Shown here: positions 53,821-64,000 of the stretch, one piece after another
Numbering within the stretch: position 1 is the first letter of the stretch
How the letters are laid out: each line of letters begins with the position of its first letter
Assembly: GCA_039105265.1 (NCBI GenBank)
Contig: JAPFFF010000040.1
Coordinates: 372,001-436,000, forward strand
Direction: 5' to 3'
From: Tritrichomonas musculus
Lineage: Eukaryota; Parabasalia; Tritrichomonadida; Tritrichomonadidae
Length of the DNA: 64,000 nucleotides
Notes under the pieces: model-generated
What the model was told of the DNA's origin: nothing
The model's input: the letters and a program-made list of their open reading frames with translations, nothing else
The model's database searches: none
Position numbers and translations under genes: made by a program

Positions 53821-55009
53821 CTTAAATTATTTTTTTATGTTTTTCTATAAAAAAAAAAGATTTTCTATTAAAAAATTTGGCCTTGTGCTAAAATTTTTAT
53901 GTCTTTTATAATACAAAAAGTGAGAATATTTTTCGAAAAATATTTTATAAATGTATTTCAATAATTAAGAAAAAAAAATTCAAATTTTATAAAAAAAAAA
54001 AGCTTATTTTTGATTTACGGTAGGTTGAAATTCTATATGGTCTTTTCAATTAACCTTAGACTTTATGATGTAATCTCAGAAATTATAAAAATATATGAAA
54101 AAGTTTTCATAAATAACGACCAAAAATTATCGTTTTTAACGTATGATTATTTTTTGAACTTTTTCCTATAATTATTTTCAACATTATCAATTATTGAATG
54201 TTTTTTCTGAATGTACTCAATATATTCTAAGGTTAATTGAGAAGAGTATAAACCTCTTCATTAATAAATATGATGTATGCTTAATTTAAATATTATATAA
54301 TGTTGTATATTATTTATAATTTTATAATAAATATAAATGGGTAGTTATCAATATAATGAAATTTTAATTTAAAGGGAAGTTTTAAGGTTTTTAAAAGACT
54401 GTAATTTATTACTATTAAAATTTTTTTTTTCAAAATTTTGGAAATATTCAATTATTAGAAACATCTATATATAAATATTTGGGAAATATATTTATTTGTT
54501 ATATAGATATATATTTTTGAATACTGTATTATATAATATTTAATTTTATAAATATAATTTATATATAAAATATTGCAAGATTTATTGAAATTAAAATAAC
54601 AATGGAGATATTTAATTCAATGATTTAGATTTTTTATATTCAGAATATTTGAGATTTTATTCAAAAAAAATTTAATCAAATAATAATTGCAATTTTTCGT
54701 TATTGTTTTACTAATTTTAGTATTAATAGAACGTATGAAACTACATCACGTATCATTTTTGAGACGAAATATTAAATGAAAAGTTTACATGAATATTCAA
54801 TGTCTATCGTCAAAAAAACATTGAAAAATACAAAAATGAACAAAATGAAAGATTAACATATTTTACTATTTGAATATTTGCAATTATCATTTTATTATAA
54901 ATATATTTATATAATAATATTTCTTTTTAATGGGTAACAATTCCCAATATTCTTATTTTAATAGTCATTTCAATTTTTTTTCACAATATTTTAATAGAGT
55001 ATTTTTCAG
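53821..55009. other. Intergenic spacer with a small inverted repeat
   Basis: No gene. TCAATTAACCTTAGA at about 54046-54060 recurs inverted at about 54225-54240 (TCTAAGGTTAATTGA), enclosing about 165 bp; this could be a small decayed MITE or chance. Confidence 0.45.
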
Positions 55010-55353
55010 CTCACCTTGCAGTATAGAAAATTGAGTGAAATTCGTTACGGTTTGATTCAAAATTGAGCTGTTTATTTTGATTATTTTGAGATTTGAATGT
55101 TGTAAAATTCTCTAAAAAATCTATCTTGATAAATAAAAGTTTACTTCATAATATTTATTTAAAATTAGAATTAACACACAAATAAAAGTATATTTCATGA
55201 TATAACAAGTATTTATTTAATTTATAAAATGAAATAAATATATTTGAAAAAAAATTTTTTTATCTACTAAAACACCATATAATCAAAATAATCGACTCAA
55301 TTTTGACTTAAACCGTAACGAAATCCACACAATTTTCTATACTGCAAGGCGAG
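55010..55353. mobile_element. 344-bp MITE with ~60-bp inverted ends
   Basis: The ends read inward CTCACCTTGCAGTATAGAAA and CTCGCCTTGCAGTATAGAAA. They continue with matching ATTG(A/T)GTG, TTCGTTACGGTTT and TCAAAATTGAG blocks, so about 60 bp match with a handful of differences. No clear target duplication was found. The 220-bp centre is AT-rich and non-coding. Confidence 0.7.
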
Positions 55354-55569
55354 ATGATGTAAACTCAAAAAGATCCCATGTTTCAAAAATACTTTTTTAT
55401 GAATATCGTAATGGTAATAATTATTTTTTCTTATTTCTTTTATTGATCATTTTAGATAGCATTTACACTTTCCATTCAAAAAATTGAATTTAAATTCTGT
55501 GAACCATGCAATTTTCTGAGCAACCGCAGTTTTATATAAAACCTTAATTGACCATATCAAAATCTTTAA
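55354..55569. other. AT-rich spacer
   Basis: No feature recognised. Confidence 0.4.
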
Positions 55570-55766
55570 TATAGTGTTCCTAAAAAATATTGATAAGAAA
55601 TGAATTCAATAGTTAATCGTCGTTAACAAAAGTTATTTTATTTTTAAAATTTTTAATTTAAAAAGTTAAATTTCTTATCAATATTTTTTCGGCAATTGAA
55701 AAAGTTGATTTTTTATTAAAATTATCTTTCATATCCTTAATTCGTTTTCAGATTAATCCTGGATTC

Positions 55767-56180
55767 TTAGATTTTGCCTTGCACTTCGAGGCATTGTTTC
55801 AATTTCTTTGGAAAAGAATCAATCAAAGAATTGTTTGTTGCTAAACTTAGATTATTCCATATAAAGAATAAAATGTGTGTTCAGGAAACATTTGCCATTT
55901 CAGCTCCAGGGATTTCAGGAAACATTATTGCTTTAACGCACATGAAATACTTGATTTCATTTGTTAATATTTGTGGTCGGCAGGGTTATGTTTTTTCTGG
56001 TCTCCCTTCATCAATCTATTTAGCTACTGCTTTGACGCAATTTAACGAAATACTTAATGCATCAGCTGTTTTGCTTTTATTAAAATTGTGCAATTGCAGA
56101 ACCACTTGCGATTAAATTAACAAATAAAATAAAAGGTCAAAAGATTGACCAACAATTGATTCATAAATTCATGAATAGGT
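55767..56180 (-). pseudogene. Tc1/mariner transposase C-terminal remnant
   Basis: On the minus strand the 3' end reads IWNNLSLATNNSLIDSFPKK then LKQCLEVQGKI and a stop at 55767-55769. This resembles the C-terminal tail of Tc1-like transposases (W..I....I..LI.SMP.R....I...G). Upstream frames are broken several times, and the catalytic DD(E/D) residues cannot be placed. The position inside element Y supports the call. A plus-strand frame over the same bases has no ATG at its head (it begins with TTG) and is taken as a shadow. Confidence 0.5.
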
Positions 56181-56183
56181 CAT

Positions 56184-58135
56184 TAAGGGTAAAGTTGGCT
56201 TTTCTCAACTTTTTTCCACTTTTTGTAATATCTTTCAAAATATTCTATGAGTTTTTGCTAATGGCAAATCTGATATTTCATTAAAATATAAAAAATTTTT
56301 ATATTTCTTATCAAATCAACGTTTAATCATTTTTTATTTTATCCATTAAGATTATCATGTATAATCTTAATTTAAAAAAATATAATTAATTTAAGAATAA
56401 TTTTTTAAATAAGAATATTTTTGTTTAGATATTTTTTTTCGAATTTCTATTTTCTCAAATAATTGAATAAAAAAAAATTTCTTTCAAAAAATTGTGAACC
56501 AATTTCTCTCATCAAAAAACAGTTTTATTGAATCAATATGAAAATAAAAAAGATATTTGTAATGAAATCTTATATGGAATACCTTATAATTTTAAAATTA
56601 TTTAATTTCGTAAATAAAAGGATTTATTCGGAAATTTTATAAAAACATTGGTATGTATTCAGCAAAAATATATAGCTATTTCAATTGATAAATGGTTATT
56701 ATAATACTTTTTCTATTCAATCAACCAATTAAATATAGAAAAAAAATAGTTTGGTATCTTGTTTTCTTTTATGTATAGAAGAATAAAAAAAAATTCGACT
56801 TTTTTTTGGATTAATATACTAATTTTATTATTTATTTTGATTTTTATGCAATGTATTAAAGCTTAAGTAATAATATAAACTATGGTTTCAATTGATAAAT
56901 TAGTTTATTGTTCAAATTTAATTAATATTTTTTAATATATATGGATATATATGTTTTTGTAGTTTAATTAATTATTATGTCTATTGGCTGATATTATAGA
57001 TATAAATTATGATAAATTTATTGAGATAAAAACATTTTTTATCTCATAATTTTGAATAAAAAAACGAAAAAGCATTCATTCAAATATTTTTATCTCCATT
57101 GAATTTTTAAGTTAACTTAAAAAAAGAATATTTATTTCCATATTCATTATATTATTAATATTTAATAAATAATATATATATATTATTATATATAAATTAA
57201 TATAAAAATTATAATAATATTTGCTTTTTTAATAATAAGATATGATAAATATTTTTTTTTTTTGATTTTATTCAACTTTTCAACCTTTCAAAATTTTCAA
57301 AAACAAACTTATTTGAAAGTGCCAATTTTTCATTTTACACGCAATTAGATTCCTTAATTTTATGTATATATCAAATACTACATAAAATATAATAGGAAAA
57401 ATCCATTAAATCAAAAAATCACAGAAATATCAATATTCAATTTTCTCCATGATTCAAATTTTCTAATTTTTAATGGGCCATTTTATTATAATAAATGCTA
57501 TTAATTATATTTTCCTAGTACAAATCCAAAATGTTTCTTATTCGAGAAGAACCGACTTGCTAACATCAAAATTGTCATTATAAAATTTTCAAATAATTTT
57601 ATTGCATTTTAAAACAAATATTTTTCTTAATGAATATCGAATATCAATCTAAAATATTCGTATAAAAAATATATATCAACCAATATCAATAGAATTAAGT
57701 AGAAAAAATATTTTTTTCGAAATTGAAGAAAAAAAAAGCATTGTAATTCAGCCTGCTTCAAATTAAATATGATAAAAACAAATGATTCCCCTTGTATATA
57801 TGTTTAAAATTAGAAATATGCACTTTTTTTAGTAAAAAAATGTTTTCTTGATATTTTTTGGATTATGTAATTTTCATTTTTTATTTTTTTCATAATTTGG
57901 ACCATTTTTTGTTATATATCCAAAATTCCGAATATTTTACATTACGTTGTAATGCTTTTTTTTACAAAAATTGATTTGATAGCTCTGTGGAGCTCTTTTT
58001 TTCTGTTCATTTGAATGCCCCTCATAAAAGATTGAATTTACATAGAAATAAATTCAATGATCATACAATTCATTCAAGCAGCACATAGAGTTAATTAAAA
58101 GATTTCAAAAAAAAGAAAAGCCAACTTTACCCTTA
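56184..58135. mobile_element. Nested TA-flanked element (AGGGTAAAGTTGG ends)
   Basis: Element 56186-58133 (1948 bp). Both ends read inward AGGGTAAAGTTGGCTTTTCT, with TA on each side (56184-56185, 58134-58135). It lies inside element Y and is therefore younger. The interior is AT-rich with no recognisable transposase. A looser version of the end (AGGATAAAGTTGGATAATCT) occurs at 23316. Confidence 0.72.
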
Positions 58136-58264
58136 AATTTGAATGAATTTGAAACGAATTTTAAAATTCTCTCAAATTATTTTTAAATAAATTTTCTCAA
58201 TTTTTTCAATGAAACATGAAAATTTCTCTCAAATTTCTTATCAATATTTTTTAGGACCACTATA

Positions 58265-59180
58265 TATTATGTTTATTTCGGTAATTATTTAAAAAAACTA
58301 TATTTTAATAAATCATATAAAAATAATACTCATTATAATACTAAAGTTTTTAGGTATTGCTTTTTTATCTTAGAAATAATTTAAGATATGATTTTCGATT
58401 CATATCATATGCAAATAGGTAAAATTTGGTACGTAAAATAGTATTTTAACACGATAAATATATTAAAAACAAGTAGTAAAAGATGATTGAATAGTTTTTT
58501 GATTTGATTATGTATTAGCATATTATTAAACATATTAACAGATATAATTTTAAACTTATGCGGCCAATTTCGAATAAAATGCTTTTTTAATAAGAGGCTT
58601 TGTAATACATATTTGAAATATTAATAATTTTTATCCTGCAAATCAGTTTATGTATCTTTTAAAATTCCAATAATAAAAAAACTAGCTATGAATCAGAAAG
58701 ATTTATTCAAAATAATAGATTTTTTCACAAAAAAAAATAATTCTTTTCAATAAAATAAAATAAAATAAAAACAAAAAAAAAATCTATTTCTATGAAAATT
58801 TTGAAGACAAAACTTACAACACATGTGTATTTTTCGTTGTATTTCTTTTAAGATATGAAATTAATGCAAATTATTCCAAAATGTTTGAAAAATCTCCGAT
58901 TAAAAAAATGCATTGAATTATATCAAAATTTTATATGAATCTTTTCAAATTTTTTTTGAATAATTATTTGCAATAATTGTATTTTAAAAATATATCTATC
59001 AATTATTATTGTTTAAAAATAAAAAATTTTTTTAGGAGTACGATTATTTTTTCTTAGTCAAATTCAATTGCACCTAAAAACTGCTTTGTATTGAATAAAT
59101 AATTAATCGTTTAAGAAAAATATTTCAATTTGATTTAACAGTAATGATATGAATTTAAAGGTTAATACAAAAGCTTTTGA
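58265..59180. other. Intergenic spacer
   Basis: AT-rich DNA upstream of the Myb gene. No gene or paired repeat recognised. Confidence 0.45.
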
Positions 59181-59756
59181 ATGAAGAAATGTGAACAACT
59201 ACCTAGTATTTCTGAGCTACCTTTACCAATTAAAGATGAAATATTTTTCAGTAAGTTAGAATCAATGGTAAACAACACATTTGATAACAATCATAATAAT
59301 ACTTTCTCAAATCAGAATAATTTTGTATTCAATAATCAAAGTGTGTGCTTTAATTCAGAACTACCAAATAATTATCAGCTTATTACTAACCAAAATTTAA
59401 TAACAATTGAACCTCAAAGAGATAAAAAAATTATTGAACCAATAAAGGGGATTTGGAGCCATGAAGAAGATGAGAAATTAAAAGCTGCAGTAATGGAAAC
59501 AAGTCCAATTGTTTGGGAAATTATTGCATCTAAAGTCCCAGGAAGGTCGCCAATTCAATGCAAAGAAAGATGGCTATATCGATTGCATCCAGATGTTAAT
59601 AAAGCAAAATTCGAAAAATGGGAAGATGATCTAATTATTAGTGAACGAAAGAAAATTGGTAATAGTTGGACTTATATTTCTACAAAGCTCAAAGGGAGAA
59701 CTTCATGTGCTGTCAAAAATAGGTGGTATTCAGTTTTACGGAAGAGAAAAAAATAA
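59181..59756 (+). CDS. Myb-like DNA-binding protein with two SANT repeats
   Basis: A 191-residue protein. The N-terminal ~85 residues are Asn/Gln/Ser-rich and probably disordered. Repeat one (about 88-136) reads IKGIWSHEEDEKLKAAVMET with core tryptophans W92, W112 and W131. Repeat two (about 143-189) has W147, W163 and W182, with the recognition-helix pattern GRTSCAVKNRWYSVLRKRKK at the very end. The layout matches the R2R3-type proteins of trichomonads, some of which regulate surface-protein genes through promoter motifs. Target genes here are unknown. The basic tail may serve as a nuclear signal. Start chosen as the first ATG in frame. Confidence 0.88.
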   Translation: MKKCEQLPSISELPLPIKDEIFFSKLESMVNNTFDNNHNNTFSNQNNFVFNNQSVCFNSELPNNYQLITNQNLITIEPQRDKKIIEPIKGIWSHEEDEKLKAAVMETSPIVWEIIASKVPGRSPIQCKERWLYRLHPDVNKAKFEKWEDDLIISERKKIGNSWTYISTKLKGRTSCAVKNRWYSVLRKRKK

Positions 59757-60082
59757 TTTTTATATTATTTTATTTTTCATTGTTTGTTTATATTATGATG
59801 TAACCTTTAGATAAATAATACACATTAGATTAAATTAAATATGATTATTAAATAATTATTTTTCTATACCAAAATAAGTTGATTTTGAATATAATGCTTT
59901 CTTATTCAACTACTATATGTTAAGTTCATAAGTTCATAATATTATAAAATCATAAAATATTTCGTATATGTAAAATATTTAATAAAATATTATTAAAATA
60001 TAAATAAAAATAACCAAAAGAAAAATTGAATTTGCTTTGAAATTTTGATCAAAATCAAGTTGAATAAAATTTCTCAAACAAA

Positions 60083-60766
60083 ATGCAAGGAATTAGGAGA
60101 AATTTTGATAAATTTTACTATTTTTCAGTTATATATCCAGCATTAATCGTTTTTATTTGCTGGACTTTCTATTATTCGCTTGGGCACTGGACTTATAATT
60201 ATCTACCGACAATATCAGCTACTGTTATTCAATTTCCAGAAAACATAATATTTGCTGTTGGGATGAATATCGAAGGAATTATTCTTTTCGCTCTTCTTTT
60301 CATTCGTCACACAATTTTTATTTGTCAATACGAATATATACACGTTACAATTAAAATCGTTATCAAACATTTCTTTTTAATTCTTACTGGATTAATTTCC
60401 GTAATTGGACTGATAGCTCTTTCCTCGGTCACGTTAAAAGACAATTTCACAGGACATAACTTAGCGGCTTCTTTGTTTTTCTTTGGTTCATTTGTCCATT
60501 ATTTATTTGTCGATTCATTATCCTTTGATACATTCACGTTAGTGAGACCAATTTCAGAGTACATGACATATTCAATTTTAATAATAGCTTTTGTTTATAT
60601 GTTTTTTTTATCACGGGAAAGCAATTTTTACAAAAGCTTAGCTGCTATTCTTCAATATATATGCTGCATTCTTATTTTTGTAAAGGTATTTTTAATTCAT
60701 CATGATATGCCAAAACATATCATGCTAACCAGGCTTAAAATTGAGTTACGCGGTCAACAACTTTAA
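60083..60766 (+). CDS. Frag1/DRAM/Sfk1-like six-span membrane protein
   Basis: A 227-residue protein with about six hydrophobic segments and short loops. The first lumenal loop contains YLPTISATVIQFPENIIFAV, close to the PxIS(D/A)T...PPE pattern of Frag1/DRAM/Sfk1 proteins. GHNLAASLFFFGSFVHYLFV matches the later conserved (H)xxGAxxFF segment. Members are found in endomembranes and act in GPI-anchor lipid remodelling (PGAP2/Frag1), lysosomal autophagy control (DRAM), or PI4-kinase localisation (Sfk1). Which role applies here cannot be decided. The C-terminus is short and basic. ATG is the first in frame. Confidence 0.6.
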   Translation: MQGIRRNFDKFYYFSVIYPALIVFICWTFYYSLGHWTYNYLPTISATVIQFPENIIFAVGMNIEGIILFALLFIRHTIFICQYEYIHVTIKIVIKHFFLILTGLISVIGLIALSSVTLKDNFTGHNLAASLFFFGSFVHYLFVDSLSFDTFTLVRPISEYMTYSILIIAFVYMFFLSRESNFYKSLAAILQYICCILIFVKVFLIHHDMPKHIMLTRLKIELRGQQL

Positions 60767-60802
60767 AATGTTACAAAAAAATTTGCGTCCTAGCTAATTA
60801 AC

Positions 60803-60994
60803 ATGTTTTTTATTAATTTTATTAATACAGTGTTGGAAATACTAAATAGTATCACTCATTCAATCTCATTCAATTTTTTTTCAATAGCAAAAAATTACCT
60901 TGAAACTTTTTCTGCAGAATTGCTTACTAAATGGGAAACTTTGAATACTGAAAATTTTACATTAATTTTTATAATATCTCAAAAAATTGCATAG
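60803..60994 (+). CDS. Possible small open reading frame, unrecognised
   Basis: 63 codons (MFFINFINTVLEILNSITHS start) with mixed hydrophobic and polar content. It lies just downstream of the Frag1-like gene and might be a tail of sequence once coding. No domain; may be chance. Confidence 0.2.
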   Translation: MFFINFINTVLEILNSITHSISFNFFSIAKNYLETFSAELLTKWETLNTENFTLIFIISQKIA

Positions 60995-61261
60995 TAAAAC
61001 AAAATTAATTGTCAATTATATATGTAATATATTATAGATTTTTGTATATAATTATATTATTTAAATTATTTAAAACAATTAACTTGATATCTTTATTTTG
61101 AAAAAAAAAAAAAAATTAAGAAAATTTTAATGAGAATATATTTTAATAAAAGTAATGTTACTTGTCATAATTATTTTACAACTGCGCTGCATGTGAACAA
61201 TGTTGTTTAAAATTCTCAGAAAAAGTTTCACTTAAAATCAATTTGGAAAATAGATATTTTA

Positions 61262-61694
61262 ATGTTTAAAAATTCTACTCCAAAAGCGAATTTTGATCCA
61301 ATAACTTTACCAAGCATGAATATACCACAGAAACATAATAGTAATATAGATAGATATTTTTCAAGTATAGATCCTATTCCAAAATAAAAAAGAAATTATT
61401 CAATAACTTTTATTTTTTATTCTTCAAAATGTGGTGCCATATTTTTCCTTTGAATAAGATTGCATAAACGATCCTAAATTCGATGAAAATACTCCTTATT
61501 ATTTAAAATTAACATTAAAATCGCTCAATGTTCAAGGTATAATTTATAACTTTTTAAATAATGAAATTCAAAGCATGCTTCATATTTGCATGTATATTTT
61601 AAAACCTATTTTTTCACAAAGATACAAATTATTTGAATATTTAATCTCTCATATAATTCAATATCAACATCATTTCAACAAAACCTTCTCTTAA
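61262..61694 (+). pseudogene. Coding-like relic in two frames, unrecognised
   Basis: An ATG-started 41-codon piece (61262-61387: NSTPKANFDPITLPSMNIPQ) is followed by a second stretch without ATG (61458-61694, 78 codons: FDENTPYYLKLTLKSLNVQG, then LFEYLISHIIQYQHHF). The residue usage is protein-like in both. They may be parts of one broken host gene. Confidence 0.3.
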
Positions 61695-62300
61695 ATAAAA
61701 ATCAAAACAATAAGAATAAAGTTTCTTGAAACCTAATATATATTGAGTTATTAATAAATTATTAAATCATACTAATTTTCCTCACAAAGTTTCCAATTTA
61801 GAAAGGAAAAACCATTCAATTTTAGAGTGTCAAAATTCCCATTTAGTAAGGCAAAAAAATAAATCTAAAAAATAAAATGTAAATATCTCAAAATTTGTTC
61901 TATAAACTTAATTATTTTTTAAAAAAAATAAATAAAAAACATTATAAATAATACATTTTTTTAAAAAACCGATAACCAGTTTGAATGGGTATTCAAAAAA
62001 AGTTTTTAAAAAGTGGATGTAGAAGATTGAGAGGCTTTCCCATTTTGCATGCCCAACCCTGTAAATTATGCTACATATTTTACATAAATCATGTTTTTAA
62101 TAATTTTTAATGAGAATAGAGATATGATATAATGTTTTTCATTAAGATATCTTAATGAAATAGGACAATAGAGTCTCTTAAATTTTCAGAAACAAAATGG
62201 CCATCAAAAAAGTCGTTTATTTTTTTTTGTGGGCAAAATAATCGTACATTTAGTCTGCTTTATAGTTTTCAGACTGTTGAAAAAGAAATACCTAATTTTT
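61695..62300. other. Intergenic spacer
   Basis: AT-rich upstream region of the Stealth gene; no gene seen. Confidence 0.45.
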
Positions 62301-62306
62301 TCATTT
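62301..62306 (+). promoter_or_regulatory. Inr-like element of the Stealth gene
   Basis: TCATTT lies 10-15 bases upstream of the ATG at 62316, the usual trichomonad Inr distance, and supports that ATG as the start. Confidence 0.4.
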
Positions 62307-62315
62307 TTTTTCTGC

Positions 62316-63575
62316 ATGAGGAAATCCCTTCATGTTTTTGAACAACTTTCTAGAAAAAACATAGTGATTCTTTTAATTATGCAAATTCCATTTTTATTTA
62401 TCACTCTATATTTTTTTTATAAGTCCTTTAATATACCACATGTAAATCAGACACTTTCAACTAAGCCATTATATCCTAATGATACTTTTCGAGTTATTGT
62501 TTCAAACAATGATTTACAAGATCCTATTGACATTGTTTATACATGGGTGAATGGTTCAGATCCTCTTTTTAAAAAATCTTTTCTGAATCTTTCTGAACAA
62601 TACAATGTTCACATGGACGAAAAATCTATTGAAACAAAATATATCGATAATGATGAGCTACGATTTTCATTAAGGTCAATTGAAAAGTACGCCATTCACA
62701 TGATACGATATATATTTATTGTTGTTGCAAACAATGAAAGCCAAATTCCAACCTGGCTTGACACACGTCATCCTAAAATCAGAATAATTACACATCGACA
62801 AATTTTTGGTGAATTTATTTCACCTGAAACCGATCAAATATTCAATTTTAATTCAGATGCCATTGAAAATTGTATTACAAATATCCCTGGACTATCAAAC
62901 GAATTTATCTATTTTAATGATGATTGTTACTTAGGACGAACAGTCCAAAAAAGTGACTTTTTCGACAGAGCAGGGTACCCCAAAATATACGTTAAGGAAA
63001 GAAGTTATAAAAATTTTGAATTACAAAAGGAAATCTTAGAAATGAAAGCCAAAAAAGATTTTGGAGCTCTTCAATTCGAGGCTTCTTTGTCAAACACGAT
63101 TGCCTTATTCAAGAGGAGATTTGAATCGGTTGCAGATTTCGTGCATGTCCACGTTGCTTATCCAAGCACGAAGGCTCTGATTAATGAATGCAAGGAGAAT
63201 TTCAAAGATGAAATAAAAAGAACAATTTTGCAGCCGTTTAGAACGGTTAAAGATATAAAAATGCAGTTTATTACTTTTCAATGTGGAATGTCGTTTAATC
63301 AAATTGAAGCGGTTGATGCATCAAACGATAGAGCGAGATTTATCGTCATTGATAATGATGAACAATTAAGTCAGCTTGATGAACTTGCTAGAGAAAGGCC
63401 AATTCTTTTTTGTATTAATTGTGATAGCAGAAGTCATATTCAGCGTGTAAAAGCATTACTTTATTTATGGTTCAGCAAGCCTTCTTCATTTGAACTGAGA
63501 AAAGCAAAACTTCCGAGTATTGATGCTAATATGATTAAATATTGGGAAAATCAAATAGTAAAATATTCGCTGTAA
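62316..63575 (+). CDS. Stealth-family sugar-phosphate transferase (GNPTAB-like)
   Basis: From the first ATG (62316) the protein has 419 residues. The open frame extends 29 codons further upstream, but it would have to begin at GTG, so I exclude that part. Residues about 15-36 form a single membrane anchor, giving a type II Golgi-like layout. Stealth conserved regions are present in order: CR1 IDIVYTWVNGSDP (71-83), CR2 DELRFSLRSIEKYA through IPGLSNEFIYFNDDCYLG (112-207), a CR3-like VHVHVAYPSTKALI through PFRTVKDI, and a CR4-like ILFCINCDS. The family transfers hexose-1-phosphates; human GNPTAB makes the mannose-6-phosphate tag, and bacterial members build phosphoglycan capsules. Here it may decorate secreted or lysosomal glycoproteins or surface glycans (inference). 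No EF-hand, Notch or DMAP extensions are present. Confidence 0.88.
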   Translation: MRKSLHVFEQLSRKNIVILLIMQIPFLFITLYFFYKSFNIPHVNQTLSTKPLYPNDTFRVIVSNNDLQDPIDIVYTWVNGSDPLFKKSFLNLSEQYNVHMDEKSIETKYIDNDELRFSLRSIEKYAIHMIRYIFIVVANNESQIPTWLDTRHPKIRIITHRQIFGEFISPETDQIFNFNSDAIENCITNIPGLSNEFIYFNDDCYLGRTVQKSDFFDRAGYPKIYVKERSYKNFELQKEILEMKAKKDFGALQFEASLSNTIALFKRRFESVADFVHVHVAYPSTKALINECKENFKDEIKRTILQPFRTVKDIKMQFITFQCGMSFNQIEAVDASNDRARFIVIDNDEQLSQLDELARERPILFCINCDSRSHIQRVKALLYLWFSKPSSFELRKAKLPSIDANMIKYWENQIVKYSL

Positions 63576-64000
63576 ATATTTTGTGAATTATAGAATTTTC
63601 ATTTCATTATGCTATGAAAATTTTCTATAAGTTCTTTCAAAATTGTCAATTTTTATAAATAAATCTTAATAAAAATTATAATTTTTAATTTATTAATGTT
63701 AACTTTGATCATATCTATGAATATCAATCCTATTAAAATTGAAAAAAAAAAAAAAATTGGGAAATGCAATGATGAAATAATAAATATATTTATTATTATC
63801 AATGAAAGACTTTAAATAATGGATTACAATGCAATTTGTATATATAATATTATATAGCAAGCGATTCTAAAAAAATAAAAGAAATAAAGGCACGATGTAC
63901 AACTTGAATGTATACATATTAAATTTTCTAAACACAGTAATTAATTTGATTGATATTTTAAGTGAAGTGAAGTAATTATGTAATTAATATGAATGATCAA
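63576..64000. other. Downstream spacer to window end
   Basis: AT-rich with an A run near 63741-63755; no gene seen. Confidence 0.5.

Larger units (their letters stand above)
55570..58264 (-). mobile_element. Tc1/mariner-like element Y, split by a nested element
   Basis: Element 55572-58262. The ends read inward TAGTGTTCCTAAAAAATATT and TAGTGGTCCTAAAAAATATT, then GATAAGAAAT; TA abuts both sides. The TAGTGGTCC type of start is usual for Tc1/mariner elements. Minus-strand transposase remnants lie at 55767-56180. The nested element 56186-58133 separates the left 0.6 kb from the right 0.13 kb. The right part is too short to hold a transposase N-terminus, so Y had lost sequence as well as being interrupted. 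A third copy of the TTTCTTATCAATATTTTTT motif lies inside at about 55671. Confidence 0.65.

Noticed and set aside
55774-56115. Plus-strand 113-codon frame that looked like a membrane protein fragment
   Set aside because: It has no ATG at its head, and the minus strand of the same DNA reads as a Tc1-like transposase tail inside a TA-flanked element.
62229-62315. Upstream extension of the Stealth reading frame
   Set aside because: Its first codon is GTG, not a normal eukaryotic start. The ATG at 62316 has an Inr-like motif upstream and gives the usual single-anchor N-terminus.

Overview
The window reads as nuclear DNA of a trichomonad parabasalid, most likely Tritrichomonas foetus or a close relative. 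The reasons are very AT-rich spacers, long uninterrupted genes, Inr-like TCA(Y)(T/A) motifs just upstream of several ATGs, and a typical trichomonad gene set: BspA-type leucine-rich repeats, a giant multi-membrane PAS/class III cyclase, two-repeat Myb protein, TKL-like kinase and bacterial-looking metabolic genes. The species is inferred, not proven. All composition statements are visual impressions, not calculations.

Genes judged intact are sparse. They are a BspA-like LRR protein (3.4-4.2 kb, -), a UBL-UBA protein (6.5-7.3 kb, -), a MATE transporter (9.6-11.1 kb, +), an importin-beta family receptor (14.3-17.3 kb, -), a protein kinase (21.4-22.7 kb, +), an oligo-1,6-glucosidase (45.4-47.0 kb, +), a steroid 5-alpha-reductase (47.5-48.4 kb, -), tRNA-Ile(UAU) (48.9 kb, +), a PAS-cyclase (49.2-53.8 kb, -), a Myb protein (59.2 kb, +), a Frag1/DRAM/Sfk1-like membrane protein (60.1 kb, +) and a Stealth-family sugar-phosphate transferase (62.3-63.6 kb, +). 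Decayed genes include a CBS/DHH family II pyrophosphatase (12.5-14.1 kb) and several relics at 0.1-3.2, 36.6 and 61.3 kb. No operon-like organisation is seen; each gene appears to have its own promoter.

The rest is dominated by DNA transposon debris. By matching inverted ends and flanking duplications I delimit about a dozen elements. One group has 8-bp target duplications (hAT-like): a ~579-bp family with two copies, an element at 28.55-31.61 kb, and a second element inserted inside it. Another group is flanked by TA (Tc1/mariner-like), at 4.4, 25.6, 26.6, 32.5, 42.3, 55.6 and 56.2 kb, again with one nest. There is also a 1.6-kb foldback element whose 331-bp arms look identical. The stretch from 23 to 34 kb is essentially a transposon graveyard.

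Two tandem arrays stand out. A 22-bp minisatellite of 29 units begins inside the last codons of the kinase gene; each unit is an invariant 19-mer plus a variable triplet. A ~3.2-kb GC-rich satellite of about 52 units of 61-62 bp (38.7-41.9 kb) can form a hairpin in each unit and shows higher-order structure. These arrays and the newly delimited transposons are the most novel content. I did not find a clearly new multi-gene system.
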